This document shows, in pieces, positions 10,070 through 18,387 of a stretch of DNA of 64,000 nt. Position 1 is the stretch's first letter, and every line of letters starts with the position of its first letter. Source of the stretch: an uncultured Collinsella sp. (GTDB taxonomy: Bacteria > Actinomycetota > Coriobacteriia > Coriobacteriales > Coriobacteriaceae); assembly GCA_900541855.1 (NCBI GenBank), contig UQLD01000003.1, positions 1-64,000 of the forward strand, given 5' to 3'. Position numbers and translations under genes: made by a program. The notes beneath the pieces are model-generated. The model had not been told where the DNA came from, did no database searches, and saw only the letters and a list, made by a program, of their open reading frames with translations.

Positions 10070-11668
10070 TTAGTTCTCCTCTGATCCAGAAACATCCGAA
10101 TGGTGCTTGGCCATGAACTGCTGCTTGAAGTCGCCGATGACGCGCAAGAGCTCAGCCTTGGTGTCATCATCGATCTTCTTGGCGCGAACCTTGTCGAGCA
10201 GCGAACCAAAGCCATTGTCCATGTACTCGATGAGCTCGGCACGGAAAGGCAGCACGTCGGCGATCTCCAGGTCATCCAGGAAGCCCTCGTTGCCAGCGAA
10301 CAGCGTAACGATCTGCTCGCCAACCTCAAACGGCTTGTAACGCGGCTGCTTCAGGAGCTCGGTCATGCGAGCACCGTGGGTCAGCTGCTTCTGAGTAGCC
10401 TCGTCGAGGTCGGAGCCGAACTGCGTAAAGCCAGCGAGCTCCTGATAGGAAGCGAGGTCCAGACGGAGGTTGCCGGCGACCTGCTTCATGGCCTTGGTCT
10501 GCGCATCGCCACCGACGCGGGACACGGAGATACCCACGTCGACTGCCGGGCGCTGACCCTGGAAGAAGAGCTCGGACTGCAGGTAGATCTGACCATCGGT
10601 AATGGAAATGACGTTGGTCGGAATGTAGGCCGAGACGTCGCCGTCCTGGGTCTCGATGATCGGCAGTGCCGTCATGGAGCCGTAACCGTTCTTCTTGGAC
10701 ATCTTGACGGCACGCTCGAGCAGACGAGAGTGCAGGTAGAAGATGTCGCCAGGATAGGCCTCGCGTCCGGGCGGACGATGCAGCGTCAGCGACATCTGAC
10801 GGTAGGCCACAGCCTGCTTGGACAGGTCATCGTAGATGACGAGCACGTGGCCGCCGGGGTTGGTCTCGCTGGCGGGCTTGCCGTCCTCGCCGTTGTACAT
10901 AAAGAACTCGCCAATAGCGGCACCGGCCATAGGCGCGATGTACTGCATAGGGGCGGAATCGGCAGCGGTGGCCGAAACGATGATGGTGTAGTCGAGCGCA
11001 CCGTGCTGAGCGAGGGTCTCGCGGATGTTGGCAACCGTGGAGGCCTTCTGGCCGATGGCGACATAGATGCAGACCATGCCCTTGCCGCGCTGGTTGAGGA
11101 TAGCGTCGATGGCGATGGCGGTCTTACCGGTCTTACGGTCACCGATGATGAGCTCACGCTGACCGCGGCCAATAGGCACCATGGAGTCGATAGCGAGCAG
11201 ACCGGTCTGAACCGGCTCGCACACCGGGGTACGATCGATGACGCCGGGAGCCTTGAACTCGATGGGGCGACGGTGCGTAGCGACGATGTCGCCCAGGCCG
11301 TCGATGGGCTGGCCGAGCGGATTGACGACGCGGCCGAGCATGGCACGGCTCACGGGGATATCCATAACGCGGCCAGTGGTGCGGCACTCGTCGCCTTCCT
11401 TGATGGAGTCGACGGCACCGAACAGAACGGCGCCGACCTCGTCACGGTCAAGGTTCTGGGCAAGGCCGAAGACGGTCTCACCGGTATCGGAGCTCTTGAA
11501 CTCCAGAAGCTCGCCTGCCATGGCGCTCTTGAGGCCGGAGACGCGCGCGATGCCGTCGCCTACCTCGTCGACCGTTGAAACCTCATGCGTATCGACCGTC
11601 GCGGAGAGGCTCGTGAGCTGCTCCTGCAGTTTCTTGGCGATATCCTGGGCATTGAGGGTTTCGGACAT
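10070..11668 (-). CDS. atpA: ATP synthase F1 alpha subunit
   Basis: Regulatory nucleotide-binding subunit of F1 (532 aa). The P-loop GDRKTGKT is at 176-183, and SVSRVGGDAQTKAMKQVAG is the alpha signature. The start ATG overlaps the atpH stop, implying coupled translation. The C-terminal tail beyond about residue 510 is short, acidic and poorly conserved. Confidence 0.98.
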   Translation of the reverse strand: MSETLNAQDIAKKLQEQLTSLSATVDTHEVSTVDEVGDGIARVSGLKSAMAGELLEFKSSDTGETVFGLAQNLDRDEVGAVLFGAVDSIKEGDECRTTGRVMDIPVSRAMLGRVVNPLGQPIDGLGDIVATHRRPIEFKAPGVIDRTPVCEPVQTGLLAIDSMVPIGRGQRELIIGDRKTGKTAIAIDAILNQRGKGMVCIYVAIGQKASTVANIRETLAQHGALDYTIIVSATAADSAPMQYIAPMAGAAIGEFFMYNGEDGKPASETNPGGHVLVIYDDLSKQAVAYRQMSLTLHRPPGREAYPGDIFYLHSRLLERAVKMSKKNGYGSMTALPIIETQDGDVSAYIPTNVISITDGQIYLQSELFFQGQRPAVDVGISVSRVGGDAQTKAMKQVAGNLRLDLASYQELAGFTQFGSDLDEATQKQLTHGARMTELLKQPRYKPFEVGEQIVTLFAGNEGFLDDLEIADVLPFRAELIEYMDNGFGSLLDKVRAKKIDDDTKAELLRVIGDFKQQFMAKHHSDVSGSEEN

Positions 11669-12144
11669 TAGGCTTCACCTCCGTACGAATTAGCAGAGTT
11701 TGCGAGGGTCTCCTGCGCGATGCGCAGCTGCGTCTTGACGGAAATGTCACGACGCTCGCCGCGGGCCTCGAGCACCAGGCCGCCCACGATAGACGGGTCG
11801 ACCTGCTCGATAAGGAATACCTTGCGGCCGAAGTCCTGCTCGCATTTCTTAGTGATGGTTTGACGCAGCTCGTCGTCGAGCGGGATCGCCGTGGTGACGG
11901 TCACGCCCACTACATCCTCGTCTTCCTCGGCAACATACTTAAAGGCAGCTGCCACCTTGGGAAGAAGGTCGAGCTGGTCGCGCTTGGACATGGTGTCGAG
12001 CACGGCGATGATCTCGGGGCTGGCAGAAGCCAAGCGCTCGATCATCTCGAGGTCCTCGAACACATGGTTCTCGGCCTTAGCGGCTTCCAGAAGGGAGCGC
12101 GCGTAGGTCTCGAGTACCTTGTCCTGATAGCGGCTAGTCGGCAT
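11668..12144 (-). CDS. atpH: ATP synthase F1 delta subunit
   Basis: Peripheral-stalk subunit joining F1 to the b subunits (158 aa, slightly short for the family at about 175-180). The N-terminal helical bundle (YARSLLEAAKAENHVFEDLEMIERL) and the C-terminal part with DPSIVGGLVLEARGERRDISVKTQLR are recognisable. Its start overlaps the 3' end of atpF by 11 bases. Confidence 0.92.
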   Translation of the reverse strand: MPTSRYQDKVLETYARSLLEAAKAENHVFEDLEMIERLASASPEIIAVLDTMSKRDQLDLLPKVAAAFKYVAEEDEDVVGVTVTTAIPLDDELRQTITKKCEQDFGRKVFLIEQVDPSIVGGLVLEARGERRDISVKTQLRIAQETLANSANSYGGEA

Positions 12145-12736
12145 TCAGGCTACCTGCTTCCTGGATGTAGCGCTCGATGAGCTTCTTCTGCTCGGCATCG
12201 TCCTCGAGTGCCTCGCCCACGATCTTGGTGGCGACGGCAACGGACAGGTCGGCGATGGAGCTCGCGGCACCGGCGTAGATGGACTTGCGCTCGTCCTCGA
12301 CGGTCGTATGGGCCTTGGCGATGATCTCCTCAGCCTCCTTGTGAGCAGCCTCGATGATACGGGCGCGCTCGGACTCGGCGTCCTTACGGGCCTCGAGAAC
12401 GATGTCGGCAGCCTGACGACGGGCGTCGGTGACGATCGAGTCGGACTCAGCGCGCTTGGCGATAGCCTCCTGCTTGGTCTTCTCGGCCTCGTCGAGGCTC
12501 TCCCCGATCTTCTTGCCGCGCTCCTCCATGGTTTTCATGATGCCCGGCAGGGCAACCTTGGCCAGCACGATCCAGATGATCAGGAAGGCGATAAGCGCCG
12601 GGATGAACTCCGCCATCTTAGGGATGAGGATGTCCGCACCGGCGGCGCCGTCCTCGGCGAACGCGGAAACCGGCATGAGCAGCGCGGCCGCGGACGCGGA
12701 GAGTGCGATCGCGCTCTTCTGGGATGAAAGATTCAT
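12134..12736 (-). CDS. atpF: ATP synthase Fo b subunit with signal-peptide-like N-terminus
   Basis: Peripheral-stalk membrane subunit (200 aa). The stalk part is typical: one TM helix (about residues 45-65, FIPALIAFLIIWIVLAKVAL) followed by a long charged coiled coil (KKIGESLDEAEKTKQEA onward). What is odd is the first 27 or so residues. These form a hydrophobic stretch, SAIALSASAAALLMP, ending VSAFAED, which reads like a cleavable signal peptide. The classical b subunit has no such leader. The alternative is a second, uncleaved helix. It follows atpE by 15 bases. Confidence 0.93.
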   Translation of the reverse strand: MNLSSQKSAIALSASAAALLMPVSAFAEDGAAGADILIPKMAEFIPALIAFLIIWIVLAKVALPGIMKTMEERGKKIGESLDEAEKTKQEAIAKRAESDSIVTDARRQAADIVLEARKDAESERARIIEAAHKEAEEIIAKAHTTVEDERKSIYAGAASSIADLSVAVATKIVGEALEDDAEQKKLIERYIQEAGSLNAD

Positions 12737-12751
12737 ACTTGACGCTCCGTG

Positions 12752-12946
12752 CTATTTAACGATCAGCGCGACAACGAAGCCGATCAGAGCCAGAGCCTCG
12801 CCGAAGGCGGAGCCCATGATGAAGACGGTGAACACGCGGCCCTGGACCTCAGGCTGACGGGCCATAGCACCCGTAGCACCCAGAGCAGACAGGCCGATAG
12901 CAAGACCAGCGCCGATAACACCGAGACCGTAACCGATAACTCCCAC
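12752..12946 (-). CDS. atpE: ATP synthase Fo c subunit
   Basis: Proteolipid of the rotor ring (64 aa, at the short end of the family). It has two hydrophobic helices joined by the polar loop ARQPEVQG. The ion-binding glutamate is in helix 2 (GSAFGEALALIGF). Helix 1 lacks the Gln of Na+-binding rings, so proton use is likely. The start is a GTG at 12946, supported by a strong AGGAGG four bases upstream. Confidence 0.93.
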   Translation of the reverse strand: MGVIGYGLGVIGAGLAIGLSALGATGAMARQPEVQGRVFTVFIMGSAFGEALALIGFVVALIVK

Positions 12947-13070
12947 GATTCCTCCTTTGTCGTGCGTGTCTTATTTCACGCAGGATAACCTTTTTATAAC
13001 TGCCGGGCTCCATGGGTACGGGCACCGGCGGTTTAACGAATTGCCTTACCTTTAAGGCGCGAACGGAAGA

Positions 13071-13874
13071 CTACTCCTCCTCCGCGACCTCCTCTGCCTC
13101 GGAGACATACACGGCGGTAAGGACCGTGAAGACGTAAGCCTGGATGGCGCCGACCACAAGCTCGATCGCATAGATCAGGATGAGGATGGCAAGCCAGGCC
13201 AGCGAAGGCAGGGCGCCGACGGCGTGGGCCGCGGAAACCTGCTGAAGCAGCGGCTGCATGAACATGCTCGCCATGATGGCGAACGAGCCCATGACCACGT
13301 GTCCTGCGAACATGTTGCAGAACAGACGGACGGCGAGCGTGATGAGACGCAGGAAGGTCGAGAATAGCTCGACAACCCACACGAGCACGTTCATCGGGAA
13401 GCTCACGCCCTGCGGGGCGAGGCTCTTGATGTAGCCGATCACGCCGTGAGCCTTGCATCCGTAGTAGATGAAGTACACGAAGGCGAAGATGGCGAGCGCG
13501 GCGGTGGAGCCGATTGCACCGGTGCCGGGCTTCATTCCCGGGATCAGGCCGATCATGTTATTGATCAGGATGAACAGGAAAAGCGAGCACAGGAACGGGA
13601 AGTGCTTCTTCCAGTTCTCACCCACGACGCCCTTGCCGATATCGTTCTCGACGTACTCGATGATGTACTCGAAACCGTTGACGAAGAAGCCCTTGGGAAC
13701 CAGGGTCTGCTTCTTCTTGAACACGGCCAGGACGATCAGGAGCACGATCGTGGAGACGATCAGCCAAAACGAGTACTGCGTGATGCCGCAGCTCAGATCG
13801 CCCACGACAGGGGTGGAGCTGAACTCGCTGACCAGATGATTAATCTCATCAGGCAGCTTTTCAAAAATTTCCAC
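13071..13874 (-). CDS. atpB: ATP synthase Fo a subunit
   Basis: Stator channel subunit of Fo (267 aa, five to six TM helices). The essential arginine is in FLRLITLAVRLFCNMFAGH, and the C-terminal helices contain AIELVVGAIQAYVFTVLTAVY, as expected. It has an acidic C-terminal tail. It lies 3 bases after the atpI-like gene. The 124-base gap to atpE is the longest within the operon. Confidence 0.95.
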   Translation of the reverse strand: MEIFEKLPDEINHLVSEFSSTPVVGDLSCGITQYSFWLIVSTIVLLIVLAVFKKKQTLVPKGFFVNGFEYIIEYVENDIGKGVVGENWKKHFPFLCSLFLFILINNMIGLIPGMKPGTGAIGSTAALAIFAFVYFIYYGCKAHGVIGYIKSLAPQGVSFPMNVLVWVVELFSTFLRLITLAVRLFCNMFAGHVVMGSFAIMASMFMQPLLQQVSAAHAVGALPSLAWLAILILIYAIELVVGAIQAYVFTVLTAVYVSEAEEVAEEE

Positions 13875-13877
13875 GAC

Positions 13878-14201
13878 TTACCTTTCGACCTCATGAGGAT
13901 CTCGCAGCGCCTTGGCGACGCGAACCGCGCAGGCGGCCATAAAGGCCACGAAGCCGATCGCCTCGCCCAGGAGGAACATGCGAAATGCCTCTCCGAACAA
14001 CACAAACACAACCAAGGTAAAGACAAGCAACGCGATTGCCGAGACCGCGAGACTCACCATACCCTTGAGCATGTCCGCATTCTGCTTATCGTCAAGAACC
14101 GGCTTGAGCGTAAAGACAAAGGGAAGGAAGGCAATCGCGCCCGCGATGGCACCTGCAACGATAGCGAGCAGATCGGCTATCTGAAACACTGGCGTCCTCA
14201 C
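13878..14201 (-). CDS. ATP synthase subunit I-like membrane protein
   Basis: A small hydrophobic protein (107 aa) with three to four predicted TM helices, located as the first gene of the ATP synthase operon where AtpI is normally found. AtpI helps assemble the c ring and may carry Mg2+. Sequence resemblance is general (hydrophobic helices, charged turn LKPVLDDKQNADML), so the call rests mainly on position and topology. Confidence 0.7.
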   Translation of the reverse strand: MRTPVFQIADLLAIVAGAIAGAIAFLPFVFTLKPVLDDKQNADMLKGMVSLAVSAIALLVFTLVVFVLFGEAFRMFLLGEAIGFVAFMAACAVRVAKALRDPHEVER

Positions 14202-14251
14202 TTTCCTTTTTTATCGCCTCACAGGACAGTTCCCGCCAAACATTGGTGACT

Positions 14252-14279
14252 ATTGTACGAGCCAATCGCTAAAGTACAA
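14252..14279 (-). promoter_or_regulatory. Candidate sigma70-type promoter of the ATP synthase operon
   Basis: On the minus strand, TTGTAC, a 16-base spacer, then TACAAT. The -10 box lies about 50 bases upstream of the atpI-like start codon, and no other gene intervenes. Confidence 0.5.
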
Positions 14280-14471
14280 CCGAAAAAGCATCGGTTAATA
14301 CGCACCTGTTCGTTTTCTTAAGACCTTCTTTATGCCGCAGGTACGGTAATACGTTTTTCTCGAACCCTGCAGGGCAAAACGTCCGTTAACAGGAGTGCGC
14401 GCGGTCGTCTTTTGCTCGCCCGCGCGCACCATTTCTTCGTATTTTCGACGTTAGCCGGTATGGCCCAGAGA

Positions 14472-15119
14472 TTACAGCGTGCCGTAGATGCGGTCGCCGG
14501 CGTCTCCCAGGCCGGGAACGATGTAGGCAGCTTCGTTGAGATGGTCGTCGATGGCGCAAGTATAGATATGCACATCGGGATCCTTCTCAGTCAGCGACTT
14601 GAGGCCCTCGGGGGCCGCGACGATGCACAGCATGCGGATGTCCTTGACACCGCGCTCGCGCAGGTAGCTGATGGCCATCTCGGCCGAACCGCCCGTGGCG
14701 AGCATGGGGTCGACGACCAGGCAGATGCGCTGGTCGATATCCTTGGGCATCTTGCAGTAATACTCATGCGGCTCGTGGGTAACCTCGTCGCGCTCCATGC
14801 CGATGTGGCCCACGCGAGCGGAGGGCGCCAGGTCGAGGATGCCGTCGACCATGCCAAGGCCCGCACGCAGGATGGGCACGATGGCGAGTTTCTTGCCGGC
14901 AAGCTGTTTGAACGTGGCGGTAGTGATGGGGGTCTCGACCTCGACGTCTTCCATGGGCAGGTCGCGCATGGCCTCGTAGCCGTCAAAAAGCGCGAGTTCG
15001 CGCACGAGCTGGCGGAACTGGTTGGTGCCGGTGTTTTTGTCGCGCAGGATCGACAGCTTGTGCTGGACGAGCGGGTGGTCGACAAGCGTCACACGGGACG
15101 CGTCGTAGGTGACGGTCAT
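14472..15119 (-). CDS. upp: Uracil phosphoribosyltransferase
   Basis: Pyrimidine salvage enzyme converting uracil and PRPP to UMP (215 aa). The PRPP loop is DPMLATGGSA and the uracil-binding C-terminus is YIVPGLGDAGDRIYGT. I start it at the ATG at 15119, which gives MTVTYDASRVTLVDHPLVQHK, the normal N-terminus, with AAAGGGG upstream. The frame extends to 15179 without a ribosome site. It is monocistronic by spacing. A GC-rich hairpin with 10-bp arms lies about 45-75 bases downstream but lacks a clear T run. Confidence 0.96.
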   Translation of the reverse strand: MTVTYDASRVTLVDHPLVQHKLSILRDKNTGTNQFRQLVRELALFDGYEAMRDLPMEDVEVETPITTATFKQLAGKKLAIVPILRAGLGMVDGILDLAPSARVGHIGMERDEVTHEPHEYYCKMPKDIDQRICLVVDPMLATGGSAEMAISYLRERGVKDIRMLCIVAAPEGLKSLTEKDPDVHIYTCAIDDHLNEAAYIVPGLGDAGDRIYGTL

Positions 15120-15242
15120 GGGTTGATTGCCCCTTTCGTTGCGGCCGCAAAACGGCCTTGCTGACAAGGCGCGAAGCAATGTTGCCGCCGCACGCCATGC
15201 ATTAGTTTAGCGGTTTGTTATATCGAGCAGCCCATCACAGCC

Positions 15243-16784
15243 CTACTGTGCGGTGCTGAGCGAGCGCCTGACTGCATCACGCCAGCCCGCAAGGTTTTGC
15301 TCGCGGCGCTCGGCGGACATGTGGGGAAGGAAGGTCCTAACGATCTGGGCATTTTGCTCCAGTTCTTCCAGGTCTTCCCAATAGCCGACGGCAAGACCCG
15401 CCAAGTACGCGGCACCGATTGCCGTGGTCTCCACCGTCTCGCATTGCAGCACGGGGATATCCAGCAGGTCGGCCTGGAATTGCATGATGAACTCGTTGCG
15501 CGAGGCACCGCCATCGACAGACAGGCGCTCAATCGAAAGCCCCACGTCCTGCTCCATGGCGCGCAGCACGTCGTAGCTCTGATATGCCATGGATTCGCAG
15601 GCGGCACGTACGACGGTCGCACGGCTCGAGGCGCCGGTCAGACCGCACACGATACCGCGAGCATGCGGGTCCCACCAGGGAGCACCCAAACCCGCAAAGG
15701 CGGGAACGAAGTAGCAGCCCTCGTTGTCGCTAATCGAAGCGGCGAGTTGTGCCGACTCGCTCACGCTCGAGATGATGCCCATGTTGTTGCGAAGCAAGTT
15801 CATCGTTGAGCCGGCGGCAAAAATAGAGCCCTCGAGCGCATAGCTGACTTTGCCGTCCGCAGCGATACCGATGGTGGAGACCAGGCCATTCTTGGATTCG
15901 ACGATCTCGTCGCCGGTGTTCATGAGCATAAAGCAGCCCGTGCCATAGGTGTTTTTGGTCTGGCCGGGATGGAAGCAGCAGTGGCCGAGCAGCGACGCCT
16001 GCTGATCGCCCGCCACGCCCATGATGGGTGGCATGTTGGTCATGATGTCGCTCGCGACGCGGCCGTAGTCGCCCGAGCTCCAACGAACCTCGGGCATCAT
16101 GGAACGCGGGATGTCGAAAAGTGCCAGCAGATCGTCGTCCCAATCGAGCGCATGGATATTAAAGAGCGCGGTGCGGCTGGCATTGGTGTAGTCGGTGGCA
16201 AAGACCTGACCGCCGGTGAGGTTGTAGATGAGCCAGGTGTCGATGGTGCCGAACATGAGGTCGCCCGCCGCCGCGCTCTCACGCGCACCGTCGACGTTAT
16301 CGAGAATCCACTGCACCTTGGAGGCCGAGAAATACGGGTCGAGCGTAAGCCCCGTGCGGGAGCGCACCAGCTCTTCTGCGCCCTGCTCGACCAGCTCGTC
16401 GATCAGAGGGGCGGTGCGACGGCATTGCCACACGATGGCGTTATAGATGGGTTGGCCGCTTATGCGATCCCACACCACCGTGGTCTCGCGCTGGTTGGAG
16501 ATACCGATGGCGGCAATGCGGTCAGAATGGATGCCGCTCTTAAACTGAACCTCCATCATCACGCCGATCTGGCTGGCAAGCACCTCCGTGGGATCCTGCT
16601 CCACCCAGCCGGGGCGCGGGAAGCTGGTTTTGACGCTACGACGCGCCTGGGCGACGATGCAGCCGTACTCGTCGACGATGGTCGCAAGTACCGAGGTGGT
16701 GCCGCAGTCGAGCGCCATGATGTAGGAACCGCCAAAGTTAAACGAGGCATCTTCCATGCCCAGGCTGCCCAGATTCAACGACAT
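15243..16784 (-). CDS. glpK: Glycerol kinase
   Basis: FGGY-family kinase that phosphorylates glycerol to glycerol-3-phosphate (513 aa). YIMALDCGTTS is the N-terminal phosphate-binding loop. SNQRETTVVWDR, WQCRRTA and GDQQASLLGH are glycerol-kinase signatures. The C-terminal half has SVDGGASRNEFIMQFQADLL. The N-terminus is about 15-20 residues longer than usual (MSLNLGSLGMEDASFNFGGS), but the AAAGGTG site at the upstream ATG supports it. It begins 13 bases after the Sua5/YrdC gene, so the two are probably co-transcribed without an obvious functional link. Confidence 0.94.
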   Translation of the reverse strand: MSLNLGSLGMEDASFNFGGSYIMALDCGTTSVLATIVDEYGCIVAQARRSVKTSFPRPGWVEQDPTEVLASQIGVMMEVQFKSGIHSDRIAAIGISNQRETTVVWDRISGQPIYNAIVWQCRRTAPLIDELVEQGAEELVRSRTGLTLDPYFSASKVQWILDNVDGARESAAAGDLMFGTIDTWLIYNLTGGQVFATDYTNASRTALFNIHALDWDDDLLALFDIPRSMMPEVRWSSGDYGRVASDIMTNMPPIMGVAGDQQASLLGHCCFHPGQTKNTYGTGCFMLMNTGDEIVESKNGLVSTIGIAADGKVSYALEGSIFAAGSTMNLLRNNMGIISSVSESAQLAASISDNEGCYFVPAFAGLGAPWWDPHARGIVCGLTGASSRATVVRAACESMAYQSYDVLRAMEQDVGLSIERLSVDGGASRNEFIMQFQADLLDIPVLQCETVETTAIGAAYLAGLAVGYWEDLEELEQNAQIVRTFLPHMSAERREQNLAGWRDAVRRSLSTAQ

Positions 16785-16797
16785 CGCTTACACCTTT

Positions 16798-17541
16798 CTA
16801 TTGCATCGGGTCGGACAGGACCCGTTCGATCTCTGATGCGGGAAGTGCGCCTTGGCGCAGGATCTGGAGCCCGCCGTGCTGGAACGACACGATGGTCGAG
16901 GCGTCGCGACACGGGGTCTCGCCGGCGTCGACGGCAACATCGACCCCCTCCAGGATGCGACCTTCGACGGCGGCAAAGCTTGCCGGCGAGGGCGCGCCGT
17001 GTGTGTTGGCGCTCGTGCAGGCAAGGGGACTGCCGCAGGCGCGGATGAGCGCTTGGACCACGGGAGAGGCCGAAGCGCGCAGGGCCACGGTGTCGTCGGC
17101 AGCACGCATAAAGGTCGGCACGCAGGGGGCCGCCTTGACCACGATAGTCAGGGCTCCCGGCCAGCATCGTCGCGCAAGTACGCGGGCATCTTCCGGGATA
17201 TCCACGCCATAGCGGTCGAGCGCCTCGACGCCATCGACCAGCCAAGCGACCGTTTGGGTGAGCTTGCGCTGCTTGAGGGTAAAGATGCGGCGGTAGCCAG
17301 TACCAAGCGCAGGGACCGCGGCGCCGTTAACGGTGGCATGCGGATCGCGCGGCCACAACAAGGATTCGCTTGTATCTTGGGGGACGGCATCGGAGAAGGC
17401 GTTGACTGCCACGGCGACACCGTAGACGGTCTCGGTCGGGATCAAGACCAGGCCGCCGCGGCCGAGCACCTCGGCCGCGCGCTCGACGGCAAGCCGATGC
17501 GGCTCGCGCGTTCCCTTGTATACCCGATAGACCGTCTGCAT
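16798..17541 (-). CDS. L-threonylcarbamoyladenylate synthase (Sua5/YrdC family)
   Basis: Makes threonylcarbamoyl-AMP for the t6A37 tRNA modification (247 aa, without the extra C-terminal Sua5 domain). LVLIPTETVYGVA is the family opening, followed by the loop FTLKQRKLTQTV, RRCWPGALTIVVKA, and SPLACTSANTHGAPSPASF with the ATP-binding serines. Family insertions (residues about 50-80) make it longer than E. coli TsaC. It is the first gene of a unit with glpK. Confidence 0.85.
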   Translation of the reverse strand: MQTVYRVYKGTREPHRLAVERAAEVLGRGGLVLIPTETVYGVAVAVNAFSDAVPQDTSESLLWPRDPHATVNGAAVPALGTGYRRIFTLKQRKLTQTVAWLVDGVEALDRYGVDIPEDARVLARRCWPGALTIVVKAAPCVPTFMRAADDTVALRASASPVVQALIRACGSPLACTSANTHGAPSPASFAAVEGRILEGVDVAVDAGETPCRDASTIVSFQHGGLQILRQGALPASEIERVLSDPMQ

Positions 17542-17675
17542 GTGTATGCCAGCCCCTTACGCTCTGGTGCAAGTTTGTTTACTGAGGGGCATTCTCGCAC
17601 GAAACGTTCAACCTATTTGGCCAGAGTGCATGTTGGTTTGGTGAGCGGCTCTAGTAGTCGGTGAAAGTGAGGGGG

Positions 17676-18122
17676 TTATTGGAAGGCTACAGACTTCTTT
17701 GGTCTTCCGGCGTGACGTTCTTGGGCGGCGTAGCGCTCGATGCTGTCTATCGTTATCATCCGACGGCCATCGACGAGTTCAACATCGAGCTTTCCGGCTT
17801 TGACCAGCGCGGTAATCCGCGGAGCGGAGACTTTGAGGTCCAGCGCCGCGTCTTTAAATGTTCGGCACGCCGCTTCCCGAGCGTCCTCGTAGTCGATTTC
17901 GACTGAAAGGGCCACGACCTCGGCCGAACGTTCGTACCCTGCCGGAGTCAAACCGTTGTTGAGGTCGTCGGCCAAAAACGCCATCAGCGCCTCGGTGGCA
18001 TGGGTAATCGCTTCTTCGCGCGTATCGCCATCGGCAAAAGCGCCGGGAATCTGCGGGAAGCTGGCGCAGTACCCGTCGTCTTCTTTTATGAGAACGCAGT
18101 CATAGGTAAATCGCTGCCTCAT
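17676..18122 (-). CDS. hicB: HicB-type antitoxin with MerR/excisionase-like DNA-binding tail
   Basis: Antitoxin partner of the HicA mRNA interferase (148 aa). The N-terminal half is a degenerate RNase H-like HicB fold (FTYDCVLIKEDDGYCASFPQIPGAFADGDTREEAI). The C-terminal half (LDLKVSAPRITALVKAGKL with RRMITIDSIERYA) looks like a MerR/excisionase-type winged helix rather than a ribbon-helix-helix. The start is the ATG at 18122, just after TGGAGG that overlaps the hicA stop region. It lies 11 bases after hicA. It probably represses its own promoter at 18345-18373. Confidence 0.85.
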   Translation of the reverse strand: MRQRFTYDCVLIKEDDGYCASFPQIPGAFADGDTREEAITHATEALMAFLADDLNNGLTPAGYERSAEVVALSVEIDYEDAREAACRTFKDAALDLKVSAPRITALVKAGKLDVELVDGRRMITIDSIERYAAQERHAGRPKKSVAFQ

Positions 18123-18133
18123 TTTGCCTCCAA

Positions 18134-18319
18134 CTACCATCCAGCTTGGCGACGAATACTTGCCCACGTGCCCTTCTTTGGTCGATCACCACCCGAGCCG
18201 TTCACGGTGACAACACGGTCACCGGAAACATACTTGGCATGACTACCGACTTGCGCGACCTTCACGAATCCATCGTGCTTGAGTAGGGCAATGATTTCCC
18301 GAAAGGTAGGAGGTTGCAT
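18134..18319 (-). CDS. hicA: HicA-type toxin (mRNA interferase)
   Basis: A 61-aa double-stranded RNA-binding-fold protein of the HicA family. TFREIIALLKHDGFVKVAQVGSHAKY contains the catalytic histidine in GSH. GTWASIRRQAG matches the conserved C-terminal helix. AGAGGT precedes the ATG at 18319. The toxin-first order with an antitoxin directly downstream is the standard HicAB layout. Upstream is an AT-rich promoter with a symmetrical operator, unlike the surrounding GC-rich DNA. Confidence 0.9.
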   Translation of the reverse strand: MQPPTFREIIALLKHDGFVKVAQVGSHAKYVSGDRVVTVNGSGGDRPKKGTWASIRRQAGW

Positions 18320-18344
18320 GGGCCGACCTCTTTCAGCCGTCCTA

Positions 18345-18373
18345 ATTATAAACTACTTTATAATTTTTGCTAA
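18345..18373 (-). promoter_or_regulatory. hicAB promoter with overlapping palindromic operator
   Basis: On the minus strand, TTAGCA, 17 bases, then TATAAT (a perfect -10). The -10 lies within ATTATAAA-N4-TTTATAAT (18345-18364), a perfect 8-bp inverted repeat. That is the expected geometry for autorepression by the HicAB complex. Confidence 0.7.
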
Positions 18374-18387
18374 CCAGTTAATAAATA

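Noticed and set aside
11668..12144. Truncated or frameshifted atpH because it is shorter than usual
   Set aside because: Start overlap with atpF and all conserved C-terminal motifs are present; about 158 aa is within the range of the family.
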